Below are positions 7,377 to 15,119 of a stretch of DNA of 44,516 bases, in pieces. The notes under the pieces are model-generated. The model saw nothing but the letters and a program-made list of their open reading frames with translations. It was not told the origin of the DNA and made no database searches. Both the position numbers and the translations under genes were made by a program. Within the stretch, counting starts at the first letter, position 1; every line of letters begins with the position of its first letter. This stretch comes from an uncultured Erysipelotrichaceae bacterium (GTDB lineage: Bacteria; Bacillota_I; Bacilli_A; RFN20; CAG-826): contig CADAXQ010000016.1 of NCBI GenBank assembly GCA_902791935.1, forward strand, positions 1 through 44,516. The letters are read 5' to 3'.

Positions 7377-8555
7377 TTATAAGCAAAGGCGATAAATCGC
7401 TTCCATGTCCTTTGCTTCTAGTGACTGGGGGTAATTGCCAATCACACGTGTGCCATTACCCGATGCTAGTTTTACGATAGAAGGCAAATCTTTCGATGTC
7501 ACACCGAGTTCGCTTAAACGAACCGGCATCCCTAGATGACGATAGAATCGTTCCATCTCGGTAATGCCTATTATAGCGGCTTTTTCATCGTTTGGCTCAG
7601 ATAATGTAAAAACAGCGCGGGCAAAGGAAGCAAAACGGTCTACTTCTTTTTGGTAAATGTATTTTGCCCAGCCTAAATAAACAACGCCACATCCCGCTCC
7701 GTGGGTAATCTTTGGATTGTAACCAGAGATTGCCATTTCTAAGGGATGCACTTGCCAAGGTGCCTTCTCTTTACCGAGGTTTGTTAAGTCGTTGTGTGAT
7801 AAGCTAGACGCCAACATAATTTGGGCCAAAGTATCGTAATCTTTTGGATCCTTTACCCAATTCATTGCGGCAACATAAACGTTATGGCAAAGCGCCAACG
7901 CGAACGCGTCGCAAAGTTGATTGTTGTCCGATGGAGCATCGAAATAACGTTCCATGGAATGCATCATGATATCGATGATGCCTGCCCCCATTTGATAAGG
8001 CGGCAACGTCATTAATAATTCCGGATCCTCAATCGCGAACTTACAACGATGCAAATCGGAGTTAAATCCCTTCTTGAATCCCGTGGTGTAATCCGAAATG
8101 ACGCAAGAAGGAGAAGTTTCGCTTCCCGCGGCAGCAATCGTTAAAATAACCCCAATCGGAAGACAAGCAGTAGGGGTGGCTTTTCCTAAGTTGAAATCCA
8201 AAGGGTCCCCGTCATAGTAGTAAGAATCTCCGATAGATTTGGCGACATCGATAACAGAACCGCCACCGACCGCCAGAATCGCATCCACTGGCTCTTTCTT
8301 GATTAAGGCAACGCCTTGTCTTACGAAGGTGACATCGGGATTCGCGGGAATACCACTTAACTCAAGATAATCAATCGAATTTTCTTGAAGGCTCTTGGTG
8401 ACAATGTCATAAAGCCCCGTTTTCTTAATGGAACCCTGACCGTAGACCATCAATATTTTGTGATAGCCATAGGAACGTAATATCTTGCCGATCTCATATT
8501 CCTTTTTGTGGCCAAAATAGAGTTTGGTCGGAGAAACAAACTGAAAATCAATCAT
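7377..8555 (-). CDS. Iron-containing alcohol dehydrogenase (butanol dehydrogenase type)
   Basis: A 392-aa group III NAD(P)-dependent alcohol dehydrogenase, cytoplasmic, interconverting aldehydes and primary alcohols. The N-terminal domain carries GGGSVIDVAK (97-106) for the dinucleotide phosphates and SETSPSCVISD. The C-terminal helical domain holds the metal ligands D195, H199 (GIIDIMMHS), H270 (QVHPLEMAISG) and H285 (ITHGAG). Length and motif order fit the YugJ/BdhA subfamily. The start ATG overlaps the stop of the TetR gene by 4 nt, so the pair is translationally coupled and the regulator probably controls it. The substrate is not readable; a role in redox balance during fermentation is an inference. 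Confidence 0.9.
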   Translation of the reverse strand: MIDFQFVSPTKLYFGHKKEYEIGKILRSYGYHKILMVYGQGSIKKTGLYDIVTKSLQENSIDYLELSGIPANPDVTFVRQGVALIKKEPVDAILAVGGGSVIDVAKSIGDSYYYDGDPLDFNLGKATPTACLPIGVILTIAAAGSETSPSCVISDYTTGFKKGFNSDLHRCKFAIEDPELLMTLPPYQMGAGIIDIMMHSMERYFDAPSDNNQLCDAFALALCHNVYVAAMNWVKDPKDYDTLAQIMLASSLSHNDLTNLGKEKAPWQVHPLEMAISGYNPKITHGAGCGVVYLGWAKYIYQKEVDRFASFARAVFTLSEPNDEKAAIIGITEMERFYRHLGMPVRLSELGVTSKDLPSIVKLASGNGTRVIGNYPQSLEAKDMEAIYRLCL

Positions 8556-9109
8556 CGTTTCTTTTCTTCCTTTCCTAACGTAATGAACGCGGGATAAAGC
8601 ACATCGTTCGCGGCTTGCAAATAATGCGACATGGCACGTTCTAATTTCACTGGCGTCATTTCAGGTTGGACAAACCAATAACCGAATTCGTGAGATACGT
8701 TGCTCGCAAAACGCCGGCAAACGTTCCGATAAGAAACCTTCGTCATGCCCGAAGAGGTATGTGGCGAATAGAACGACAACATCTTTGTAATAATCTTGTT
8801 GTAGAAGAACCCATCCGCCAAATCTGCGGCAGCACTTTGATAAGTGGAACGCAAGAATGCAAAATTCTTAATCGCGTATTCTAACAACGCTTCTAATGTC
8901 TCGGATAAATCCTTTGCTTTATCAAGCCCCGGAACCGTTTCGTTGAGATAAACCGATGCCAACAAGTCATAAAGATCTTGGTAGTGATAGTAAAAGGTCT
9001 GACGATGGCAAGAAAGCTTGTCGCACAATGCGGTAACGTTGATTTCACTTAATGGCTTGCTTTGCATCATCTCGCGCAAGGCAAGCTTAAAACGGGCTTC
9101 GGTTGTCAT
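8552..9109 (-). CDS. TetR-family regulator
   Basis: A 185-aa TetR/AcrR-family repressor. The N-terminal helix-turn-helix covers about residues 5-50, with the recognition helix in LSCHRQTFYYHYQDLYDLL (32-50). It resembles the DhaS-like branch. The C-terminal part is helical and would bind an unknown ligand and dimerise. It lies 4 nt after psuG and overlaps the alcohol dehydrogenase by 4 nt, so it probably regulates its own operon. No clear palindromic operator was found at the operon promoter near 12590. Confidence 0.87.
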   Translation of the reverse strand: MTTEARFKLALREMMQSKPLSEINVTALCDKLSCHRQTFYYHYQDLYDLLASVYLNETVPGLDKAKDLSETLEALLEYAIKNFAFLRSTYQSAAADLADGFFYNKIITKMLSFYSPHTSSGMTKVSYRNVCRRFASNVSHEFGYWFVQPEMTPVKLERAMSHYLQAANDVLYPAFITLGKEEKKR

Positions 9110-9113
9110 AAAA

Positions 9114-10028
9114 TCAATGCATTTTCTTTAATTTGGCATATTCAACGGCAATTTGAGCGCCGAGTTTTGCGTTATTGAGTACCAAGGCAATGTTAGTATC
9201 TAAGCTACGCCCACCGGTGATTTCCGCAATCCGTGCCAACAAGAACGGCGTAACGTCTTTGCCTTTGATGCCTTTTTGATCGCACTCTTTAATCGCATCG
9301 GCAATGATGCCATCGATATAAGAATGAGGCAAAGCGTATTGTTCAGGAACAGGGTTCGAAATCAAAATACCGCCCGAGAGAGGGAATTTGTTCCGTCTTG
9401 CATCAATAATCTTGGCTGCTTCTTCTGGTGTTTGGAAAACATAGTCCACCGGTTTCCCAGAGTTCCGGCAATAGAAATTCGCGAATCCTTTTTCGCGGTA
9501 CGAAAGAACCGTAACCCCTTGGGTTTCTAAGACTTCTAAGGTCTTGTCGATATCTAAGATGGCTTTGCATCCAGCGCAGACAACCGTAATCGGGTTTTCT
9601 CCTAGTTCATAAAGATCGCGCGAAACGTCCATCGTGGTTTCGGCACCGCGGTGCACGCCGCCGATGCCGCCCGTCACAAAGACTTCGATTCCAACGGCTT
9701 TGGCCATTAAAATCGTTCCAGATACGGTGGTGGCACCCCAGCCACCGCTTGCTAATACCACCGGGAAATCCCGTTTCGAGACTTTCGCAATGCCTTTCCG
9801 CTTTCCAAATTGTTCGATTAGCGCAGGGGTCATACCGACAATCGGTTCCCCATCGATAATGCCCATCGTTGCAGGAACGGCACCATTATCGCGAATGGTC
9901 TTTTCGACTGACAATGCTGTCTGCACGTTTCTTGGGTAAGGCATCCCATGCGAGATAATCGTGCTCTCTAACGCAACAACCGGCTTTCCTTCTTCTAACG
10001 CCTTCTTGACTTCTGGATTAATTTTCAT
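9114..10028 (-). CDS. psuG: Pseudouridine-5'-phosphate glycosidase
   Basis: A 304-aa PsuG, which splits pseudouridine 5'-phosphate into uracil and ribose 5-phosphate. Landmarks are ALESTIISHGMPYP (19-32, with the catalytic Glu21), the Lys-containing KVSKRDFP (82-89), ASGGWGATTVSGT, VFVTGGIGGVHRGAE with TMDVS, and CAGCKAILDI with the Schiff-base Lys155. Length equals Bacillus homologues. Its ATG lies inside the 3' end of the P-type ATPase gene (11-nt overlap). No pseudouridine kinase (psuK) or nucleoside transporter is adjacent, so substrate phosphorylation must be encoded elsewhere. Confidence 0.95.
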   Translation of the reverse strand: MKINPEVKKALEEGKPVVALESTIISHGMPYPRNVQTALSVEKTIRDNGAVPATMGIIDGEPIVGMTPALIEQFGKRKGIAKVSKRDFPVVLASGGWGATTVSGTILMAKAVGIEVFVTGGIGGVHRGAETTMDVSRDLYELGENPITVVCAGCKAILDIDKTLEVLETQGVTVLSYREKGFANFYCRNSGKPVDYVFQTPEEAAKIIDARRNKFPLSGGILISNPVPEQYALPHSYIDGIIADAIKECDQKGIKGKDVTPFLLARIAEITGGRSLDTNIALVLNNAKLGAQIAVEYAKLKKMH

Positions 10029-12558
10029 GATGCGAATCTCCTTTCATCGTCGTCTCCATAAAATTGATCGTCTCAGGTAAGTGTTTCCGTCTTGCTAACC
10101 AAGCATCAAGGCCTAAATAGGCCAACGCTAAGCAAGCGGTAGTCACTGCCGTCATAATCCATAATTGTGTGTTCATGAGGTTATATTGCAATCCAAAGAT
10201 CCCAATCTTGGCGTCTTCTTGAATGGCACCAAACGAGAACCAACGAACGAGTTTTGTTCCGTAATAGTAATCCAAAACGAATAACACGACGCCCGCTACC
10301 GTTAACAAAGCGCAAACAGAACCACGATAGGCGTCAAATTTCCAGGAAACACGGAAGAGGACGCAATAGCTTAAAGCGGTGAAAACGAATACCGAAACCA
10401 TGCGCGCTTGTTCTAACGACATGAAGCTTGGGTTGATGCTGGAAGCAACATAAACGACAACAACTGCCAGGATTTGCACCAAACCACCCGGAATAGAACG
10501 GCGTAATACGTTATGCATAAACGTATCCGTAACCCTATCATTGGTCTTTTGTAACGCCAAGAAGAAGCCACCACCTGCAATGGTGACGATTTCCCAAACG
10601 TATAAGTTTCTTGGGCTGAAAGGATAAGAAATCCCACCAAACATCTGAGAAATTAAGAAGCCAAAACTAAGCACAATCGCAAAGATGGTCTTCGCTAAGA
10701 ACAAGGAAGCGCTCCGTTGTAAGTTATTAATGGAACGACGGCCTTCGGCCACAACGTCAGGAAGTTTCGAGAAGTCGTTATCCACCGAGACAATGTGGGA
10801 AACGTTTCGTGCTGCCGCAGAGCCAGAGCCCATCGTAATAGAGCAGTCCGCTTTCTTTAAGGCGAGGATGTCATTCACCCCATCGCCCGTCATAGCAACT
10901 TTGTGGCCTTGGCTTTGTAAAGCCTCAATGATTAATGCTTTTTGTTCCGGCTTAACCCGGCCAAAGACACTGTAGTTTTTTACCAAACCAGGAATGGCAT
11001 CATCGGGGACATCTTCCATGGAGATAAAGTTCGCTGCATTCGGTACGCCAGCTTTGTTCGCGATTTCGGAAACTGTGACGGCATTGTCGCCCGAAATCAC
11101 CTTGACTTGAACGCCATTCTTTAAGAACCATTCGATGTTTTCTCTCGCGTCATCTTTGACGTGATCAGCTAAGGCAATCACGGAAATTAAGGTGAGATCT
11201 GCAGGGATTTCTTGATTTTTGATAGGCTTTTTCGAGTAATAAACACCTAAGACCCGCATGCCGCGTTTTGTTAAATTATCGATTCGGTTCTGCGCAATCT
11301 CAGAAACTTTGCCGTGTATCATTTCAGGCGCACCATAAACAAAGGTGCCGACTTTGCTGTAAGTGCCTGCTGCATATTTCTTGTCGGAAGAGAAAGGGAG
11401 AGCTTCGATGGGTTCTACCGCAGCTCTTGGAAAAGAATGGAGCAAGCAACGCGCCGTTTGGTTATCGTCGCCCGTCGTTTCAATGATTGAAGCGATATAG
11501 CCTTTCGTCTCATCACTTGAGAAGTTGCCATAATCATAGAAATCTCGTACTTCCAAAAGACCGTCAGTAATGGTGCCTGTCTTATCAAAACAAATAACGT
11601 CGACACGGGCTAACATTTCCACACAATAAAGCTCTTGAACGTTCATCTTCTTACGGGCTAAACGGCCTACGGAGATAGCTAACGCTAAGGAAACTAACAA
11701 ATATAGTCCCGCTGGAATCATGGCAATCATGGATCCAGACAAAGAAGGAACGAATGCTTGATACGATTCATAGGTGAGGTCTCTGCTAGCGCCACTTCGA
11801 ACGAGCCAAACAATCGTCATAGATACGCCAAGCACCATGGCAATAATGCCGGTAGTCCAGAAGATTGAGAGACAAGAAGACTTTAATTCGCTGTTGGGAC
11901 GGCGGAATTGCTTCGCATTTTGCTGAATAGATTCGGCGTAGTTCGCAACCCCAACGGCAATCACTCTGACATAAACCCTTCCTGCCCGAAGATAAGTGCC
12001 ACTTAATACCTTGTCTCCAACGTCTTTCTTCACACGGATAGATTCGCCAGTGATTAAGGATTCATCCAAGTCGGCATTGCCTTTAATGACCACCGCATCG
12101 GCACAGATTTGATCGCCGCTGGTATAAAGAATGACATCGTTTAAAACGACTTCATCGACCGGAATCTCTTTTTCTTGGCCATCGCGAATCACGCGTACTT
12201 TAGGATTCGTAATTAACCGTAGCTTATCTACCAAATGCCGGGTATGGATGTCGGTAAACAAGCCGATAAACATGTTACAAAGCACCGGGATTACGAAAAG
12301 GTAATTCGCCGGGCTCATTTGAGCAATCACCATCAGAGTCACGATGATGAAATAGACAATATTAAAGAAAGTGAAGACGTTATCCGCAAAAATCTGCCAA
12401 TAGGTTTTAGTAACGTCTTTTTTCGTATGGTTAGAGAGACCGGCACGTTTCGCTTCGTCCGCTTGCTCGCTGGTTAAACCTTGATCAGGAGAGACTTCAA
12501 TGACGGGGGTTTCGCGAATTTGTTCTAGTAACTCATCGCGACTCCTTCTAAGTTTCAT
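10018..12558 (-). CDS. P-type (HAD-IC) cation-transporting ATPase, CtpE-like
   Basis: An 846-aa P-type ATPase of the plasma membrane. The order is a short cytoplasmic N-terminus, helices M1-M2 (about 58-104), an actuator domain with TGES (170-173), M3-M4 (about 232-300), the phosphorylation site DKTGT (D325), a nucleotide-binding domain, the hinge TGDGVND, then six C-terminal helices. The helix-4 motif is IPAGL (281-285), where calcium pumps have PEGL and heavy-metal pumps CPx. There is no N-terminal metal-binding domain. This fits the uncharacterised Firmicutes/CtpE group with probable Ca2+-type transport, but the ion is not proven. First gene of the operon: AGGAG 8 nt before the ATG, extended -10 promoter at 12590-12598. 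Confidence 0.9.
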   Translation of the reverse strand: MKLRRSRDELLEQIRETPVIEVSPDQGLTSEQADEAKRAGLSNHTKKDVTKTYWQIFADNVFTFFNIVYFIIVTLMVIAQMSPANYLFVIPVLCNMFIGLFTDIHTRHLVDKLRLITNPKVRVIRDGQEKEIPVDEVVLNDVILYTSGDQICADAVVIKGNADLDESLITGESIRVKKDVGDKVLSGTYLRAGRVYVRVIAVGVANYAESIQQNAKQFRRPNSELKSSCLSIFWTTGIIAMVLGVSMTIVWLVRSGASRDLTYESYQAFVPSLSGSMIAMIPAGLYLLVSLALAISVGRLARKKMNVQELYCVEMLARVDVICFDKTGTITDGLLEVRDFYDYGNFSSDETKGYIASIIETTGDDNQTARCLLHSFPRAAVEPIEALPFSSDKKYAAGTYSKVGTFVYGAPEMIHGKVSEIAQNRIDNLTKRGMRVLGVYYSKKPIKNQEIPADLTLISVIALADHVKDDARENIEWFLKNGVQVKVISGDNAVTVSEIANKAGVPNAANFISMEDVPDDAIPGLVKNYSVFGRVKPEQKALIIEALQSQGHKVAMTGDGVNDILALKKADCSITMGSGSAAARNVSHIVSVDNDFSKLPDVVAEGRRSINNLQRSASLFLAKTIFAIVLSFGFLISQMFGGISYPFSPRNLYVWEIVTIAGGGFFLALQKTNDRVTDTFMHNVLRRSIPGGLVQILAVVVVYVASSINPSFMSLEQARMVSVFVFTALSYCVLFRVSWKFDAYRGSVCALLTVAGVVLFVLDYYYGTKLVRWFSFGAIQEDAKIGIFGLQYNLMNTQLWIMTAVTTACLALAYLGLDAWLARRKHLPETINFMETTMKGDSHHEN

Positions 12559-12589
12559 GCCTAGCTCCTTTTCACTCTCGTGAAGCCTT

Positions 12590-12598
12590 ATTGTATCA
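12590..12598 (-). promoter_or_regulatory. Extended -10 promoter of the ATPase operon
   Basis: On the minus strand TGA-TACAAT lies 31 nt before the ATG. The upstream DNA is T-rich but lacks a good -35, as is common with TGn promoters. Confidence 0.55.
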
Positions 12599-12661
12599 CA
12601 AAGGAAAAACGCAAAAAGTATCGAATCATTTTGTCTATTTTTTAGACAGCGACAAAACGGC

Positions 12662-13114
12662 TTACATCCTTCGCTTTTCTTGGAAAAAATCTTGTAGAAG
12701 TTGTTGGCATTCTTCCGCTTTTACGCCCGGGAACACCAATGGCCTTTCGTGGATGGAAGGAACATCAAAAACGAAATAACGCGATACAATCGCCCCATCT
12801 TTGTCGTCTTTGGCACCAAAGACTAATTTGGAGATGCGCGATTGTAAAATTGCTCCTGCACACATGAGGCACGGCTCTAACGTCACATAAAGGGTGCAAC
12901 CATCAAGCCGCCAGTTCTTCAAGACTTGTTCTGCTTCTCGAATGGCTTCGATTTCGGCATGGGACCCGATGTCGTGTTTGCCTTCGCGTTGGTTGTGGCC
13001 ACACGCGATAACCTTGTCATCTTTGACAATCACCGCGCCGACCGGGATTTCTCCCTCTTGTCGTGCCTTCTTCGCTTCTTCGATGGCCAAGGCCATTCCT
13101 TCTTCGTCATTCAT
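12662..13114 (-). CDS. tadA: tRNA-specific adenosine deaminase
   Basis: A 150-aa TadA that converts A34 to inosine in the anticodon of tRNA-Arg(ACG). Zinc and catalytic residues are visible: H52-A-E54 and E80-P-C82-L-M-C85. Length is normal. The gene begins 14 nt past the 3' end of the SRP RNA gene on the same strand, and no Shine-Dalgarno sequence precedes the ATG. A TATACT hexamer ends 6 nt before the ATG, consistent with a leaderless mRNA; read-through from the SRP RNA promoter is the alternative. Confidence 0.94.
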   Translation of the reverse strand: MNDEEGMALAIEEAKKARQEGEIPVGAVIVKDDKVIACGHNQREGKHDIGSHAEIEAIREAEQVLKNWRLDGCTLYVTLEPCLMCAGAILQSRISKLVFGAKDDKDGAIVSRYFVFDVPSIHERPLVFPGVKAEECQQLLQDFFQEKRRM

Positions 13115-13120
13115 GGTTTA

Positions 13121-13126
13121 AGTATA
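13121..13126 (-). promoter_or_regulatory. Candidate -10 for leaderless tadA
   Basis: TATACT on the minus strand lies 6 nt before the tadA ATG. It abuts the T-run that ends the SRP RNA. No good -35 is present. Confidence 0.4.
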
Positions 13127-13127
13127 A

Positions 13128-13213
13128 AAAGAAAACCACCGCACAGGAACTCCCCTCTTATGGCTGCTACCTTCCGGTCCTGACCAGGTTCGTGGGGTTT
13201 TCCTCGCGATGGC
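13128..13213 (-). ncRNA. ffs: Signal recognition particle RNA, small bacterial form
   Basis: The minus strand contains the conserved SRP apical domain, with the asymmetric-loop and GGAA-tetraloop region CAGGACCGGAAGGTAGCAGCC. The 5' end GCCATCGC pairs with the 3' GCGGTGGT, and intermediate helices (GGAAAACCCC with GGGGAGTTCC) complete one rod. This is the short 4.5S-like form of about 86 nt, without the Alu domain of Bacillus 6S-type SRP RNA. The 3' end runs into TTTTCTTTTT, which can act as terminator. Ends are set from the predicted +1 (7 nt after TATAAT) and the T-run, so they may shift by a few bases. Confidence 0.93.
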
Positions 13214-13219
13214 GTAATT

Positions 13220-13225
13220 ATTATA
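13220..13225 (-). promoter_or_regulatory. -10 of the SRP RNA gene
   Basis: A perfect TATAAT on the minus strand, with TTCGCC 18 nt upstream as a weak -35. It points away from the S66 peptidase promoter about 50 nt to the right. Confidence 0.65.
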
Positions 13226-13275
13226 ACGGCTCTTGCTAAGGAAGGCGAATTCTTATCGAATAGAAGAAGAAACGT

Positions 13276-13281
13276 TATAAT
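13276..13281 (+). promoter_or_regulatory. -10 of the S66 peptidase gene
   Basis: TATAAT, with TTATCG 17 nt upstream. It overlaps the first in-frame ATG (13280), so that ATG cannot be used; the next ATG, 13298, is downstream of the predicted +1 (about 13288). Confidence 0.6.
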
Positions 13282-13297
13282 GAATAAAACATTGTTT

Positions 13298-14323
13298 ATG
13301 AAACAAGCGCCTTTTCTCAAAGAACATGATGTGATAGAGATGATTGCCCCGTCTTTCGGCGTTACCACGGAGCCATATTCCGTTCGTTATGATGTAGCGT
13401 GCCGTAATTTCAAAAAGCTCGGCTTTACTGTCAAAGAAGGCAAAAATGTTCATCTCATAGAAGGCGTGGTCGCCAGCGCCTCTCCCGAAGCTCGCGCGGA
13501 AGAATTCTTAACCGCCTGCCAAGACGAATCTGCCTTGATTCTCTCGGTCGGAGGAGGAGAACTCATGGACGAGATGCTTCCGTTTATCCCGTTCTCCGAA
13601 ATGAAATCCTTATCGCCGAAATGGTTTATGGGTTTCTCCGACAATACCAACCTCACTTACCCTTTAACGACATTATTGGATTGGATCACTATTTACGGAC
13701 CATGCACGCCGTCTTTTTATGAATGGCCACTTCGCTTAAATCAAGCGGATGCCATCCGAATGTTAAAAGGAGAAAAGGAGTTCCAGGGTTATGCCAAATG
13801 GGCAAAGCCAAATTTCCGTAAGAAGCCAGATCCGTTAAAAAGAAGGGACCCGTTATATCGTGGTTTGTATCGAACGCCGAAGGTCATTGTTCCTTATGGC
13901 TATCAAGAACCATTTGAAGGACGACTTCTCGGTGGATGCCTAGACTGCCTTCAAATCTTAGTAGGAACCCGTTTTGACGGCACCAAGGGATTCTTAGAAC
14001 GCCATCCCGAAGGCGTGATTTGGTATTTGGAAGCCTGTGATTTAAATCCGCTTGGTATCCGTCGCGCCTTATTCTCTTTAAAAGAAGCAGGATGGTTTGA
14101 TACAGCAAAAGGTTTTTTAATTGGCCGCCCTCTTTGTTGGGACGCCACTCCGTTTGGATTGGACCGTTTTAAAGCAGTGGAAGATATCTTAGGTTCCTAC
14201 CACGTCCCCATCTTATTTGACGTGGATTTAGGCCATTATCCACCTTCGTTGCCGATGAAGAATGGCGCAATGGCCCAAGTCACTTATCAAAATAAAAATA
14301 TGCAAATCCAATATTTAGAGTAA
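13298..14323 (+). CDS. S66-family serine peptidase (LD-carboxypeptidase/MccF-like)
   Basis: A 341-aa S66 peptidase. The nucleophile is Ser114 in MGFSDNT, after the family's SVGGGELMDEMLP loop. The other triad members are probably the Glu of WYLEACD and the His of VDLGHYPP near the C-terminus. S66 enzymes either release the terminal D-Ala of murein tetrapeptides (LdcA) or hydrolyse microcin C-type acyl-sulfamoyl adenylates (MccF). No signal peptide is present, so it is cytoplasmic and suits peptidoglycan recycling or detoxification. The start at 13298 is chosen because the earlier ATG lies inside the -10; there is no Shine-Dalgarno sequence. The gene ends 27 nt before the next plus-strand gene. 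Confidence 0.88.
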   Translation: MKQAPFLKEHDVIEMIAPSFGVTTEPYSVRYDVACRNFKKLGFTVKEGKNVHLIEGVVASASPEARAEEFLTACQDESALILSVGGGELMDEMLPFIPFSEMKSLSPKWFMGFSDNTNLTYPLTTLLDWITIYGPCTPSFYEWPLRLNQADAIRMLKGEKEFQGYAKWAKPNFRKKPDPLKRRDPLYRGLYRTPKVIVPYGYQEPFEGRLLGGCLDCLQILVGTRFDGTKGFLERHPEGVIWYLEACDLNPLGIRRALFSLKEAGWFDTAKGFLIGRPLCWDATPFGLDRFKAVEDILGSYHVPILFDVDLGHYPPSLPMKNGAMAQVTYQNKNMQIQYLE

Positions 14324-14350
14324 GATAAAGCAAGATAAGGAGATTCCTCT

Positions 14351-14959
14351 ATGAATGGCTTAAAAAAAGCAACAAAAATCGTTAGTTTCATCTATTTATT
14401 CATCCTACCCACCGCAATGTTAATCACATTGGTTCTTAGCTTGGTGCTTTTTGGCTCCGCCCAGGATGAGAATTTCGTCCAAAAATTTGCCCAACAATAT
14501 AGCTATGAAGAAAACGGCCAAGTTTATCAACTTACCGAACAAGCAGCTGCTGCGACGATCAACTTAACCGCGGTTTATTTCTTAATCTTCTTCTTATTGC
14601 TGATTCCAGGATTAATCTTCGATATCGTCATCTTCCGTTCCGCCTCGCGTAACGACAAAACCTATAGCCGCGGTGTTTGGATTCGTAACGGCGTGCTTGC
14701 TCTTGTCTTCGGGGCTGAAATTCCGGGCATCTTAAGCATTGTTTATGGCGCGATATATGGCAATCGTCAAAACGCTTCTAATGTTCCACCGAGTGGAACT
14801 TCTGGCAACCAGGGCAATCCCCAAACCGACAATTATTGGAATTACAGCGACCGAGAAGAAGTAAATCCTGATGACGAAGATGTCGTCGATGCGTCAAAAG
14901 ATGACGGCAGACCAAAGCCATCCGACTACGACGCTCCCGATCATCCGTCGGACGACTAA
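14351..14959 (+). CDS. Unknown membrane protein with acidic C-terminal tail
   Basis: A 202-aa protein of unknown family. Hydrophobic segments lie near residues 10-38, 72-94 and 112-135, so it has three or four membrane passes. The last 60 residues are hydrophilic and very acidic, ending in repeated Asp/Pro/Ser-Asp. AAGGAG is positioned 9 nt before the ATG. It is probably co-transcribed with the S66 peptidase 27 nt upstream and ends at a strong terminator. No function can be given. Confidence 0.75.
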   Translation: MNGLKKATKIVSFIYLFILPTAMLITLVLSLVLFGSAQDENFVQKFAQQYSYEENGQVYQLTEQAAAATINLTAVYFLIFFLLLIPGLIFDIVIFRSASRNDKTYSRGVWIRNGVLALVFGAEIPGILSIVYGAIYGNRQNASNVPPSGTSGNQGNPQTDNYWNYSDREEVNPDDEDVVDASKDDGRPKPSDYDAPDHPSDD

Positions 14960-14970
14960 TCAACACTTAG

Positions 14971-14998
14971 AAACAGGCGAGGCAATCGCCTGTTTTTA
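14971..14998 (+). terminator. Terminator of the S66 peptidase unit
   Basis: The stem AACAGGCGA/TCGCCTGTT with a GGCAA loop is followed by TTTTATT. Confidence 0.85.
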
Positions 14999-15044
14999 TT
15001 CGAACCAAGATTCTAACGTAAGCGAAAAATATTGCCATTATCAA

Positions 15045-15075
15045 GAAAACCACAGGAAATTCCCTGTGGTTTTTA
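15045..15075. terminator. Bidirectional terminator
   Basis: The 9-bp stem AACCACAGG/CCTGTGGTT has a 6-nt centre, T-run on the plus strand and TTTTC on the minus strand. It separates the convergent S66 peptidase and gyr-serS units. Confidence 0.8.
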
Positions 15076-15084
15076 GTTTGAATC

Positions 15085-15114
15085 AGAAAAGCCCAACCGT
15101 TTTCGATTGGGCTT
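15085..15114 (-). terminator. serS terminator
   Basis: On the minus strand AAGCCCAA pairs with TTGGGCTT, followed by TTC. It starts 6 nt after the serS stop and ends the yaaA-recF-gyrB-gyrA-GT-serS unit. Confidence 0.8.
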
Positions 15115-15119
15115 AAGCA

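Noticed and set aside
12621-12660. A hairpin after tadA (TTTTGTC...GACAAAA with a nested GTCTA/TAGAC)
   Set aside because: AT-rich, with competing stems and no clear T-run, so it is not called a terminator.
13280-13297. The first ATG of the S66 peptidase frame as start
   Set aside because: It lies inside the TATAAT -10, upstream of the predicted transcript start.
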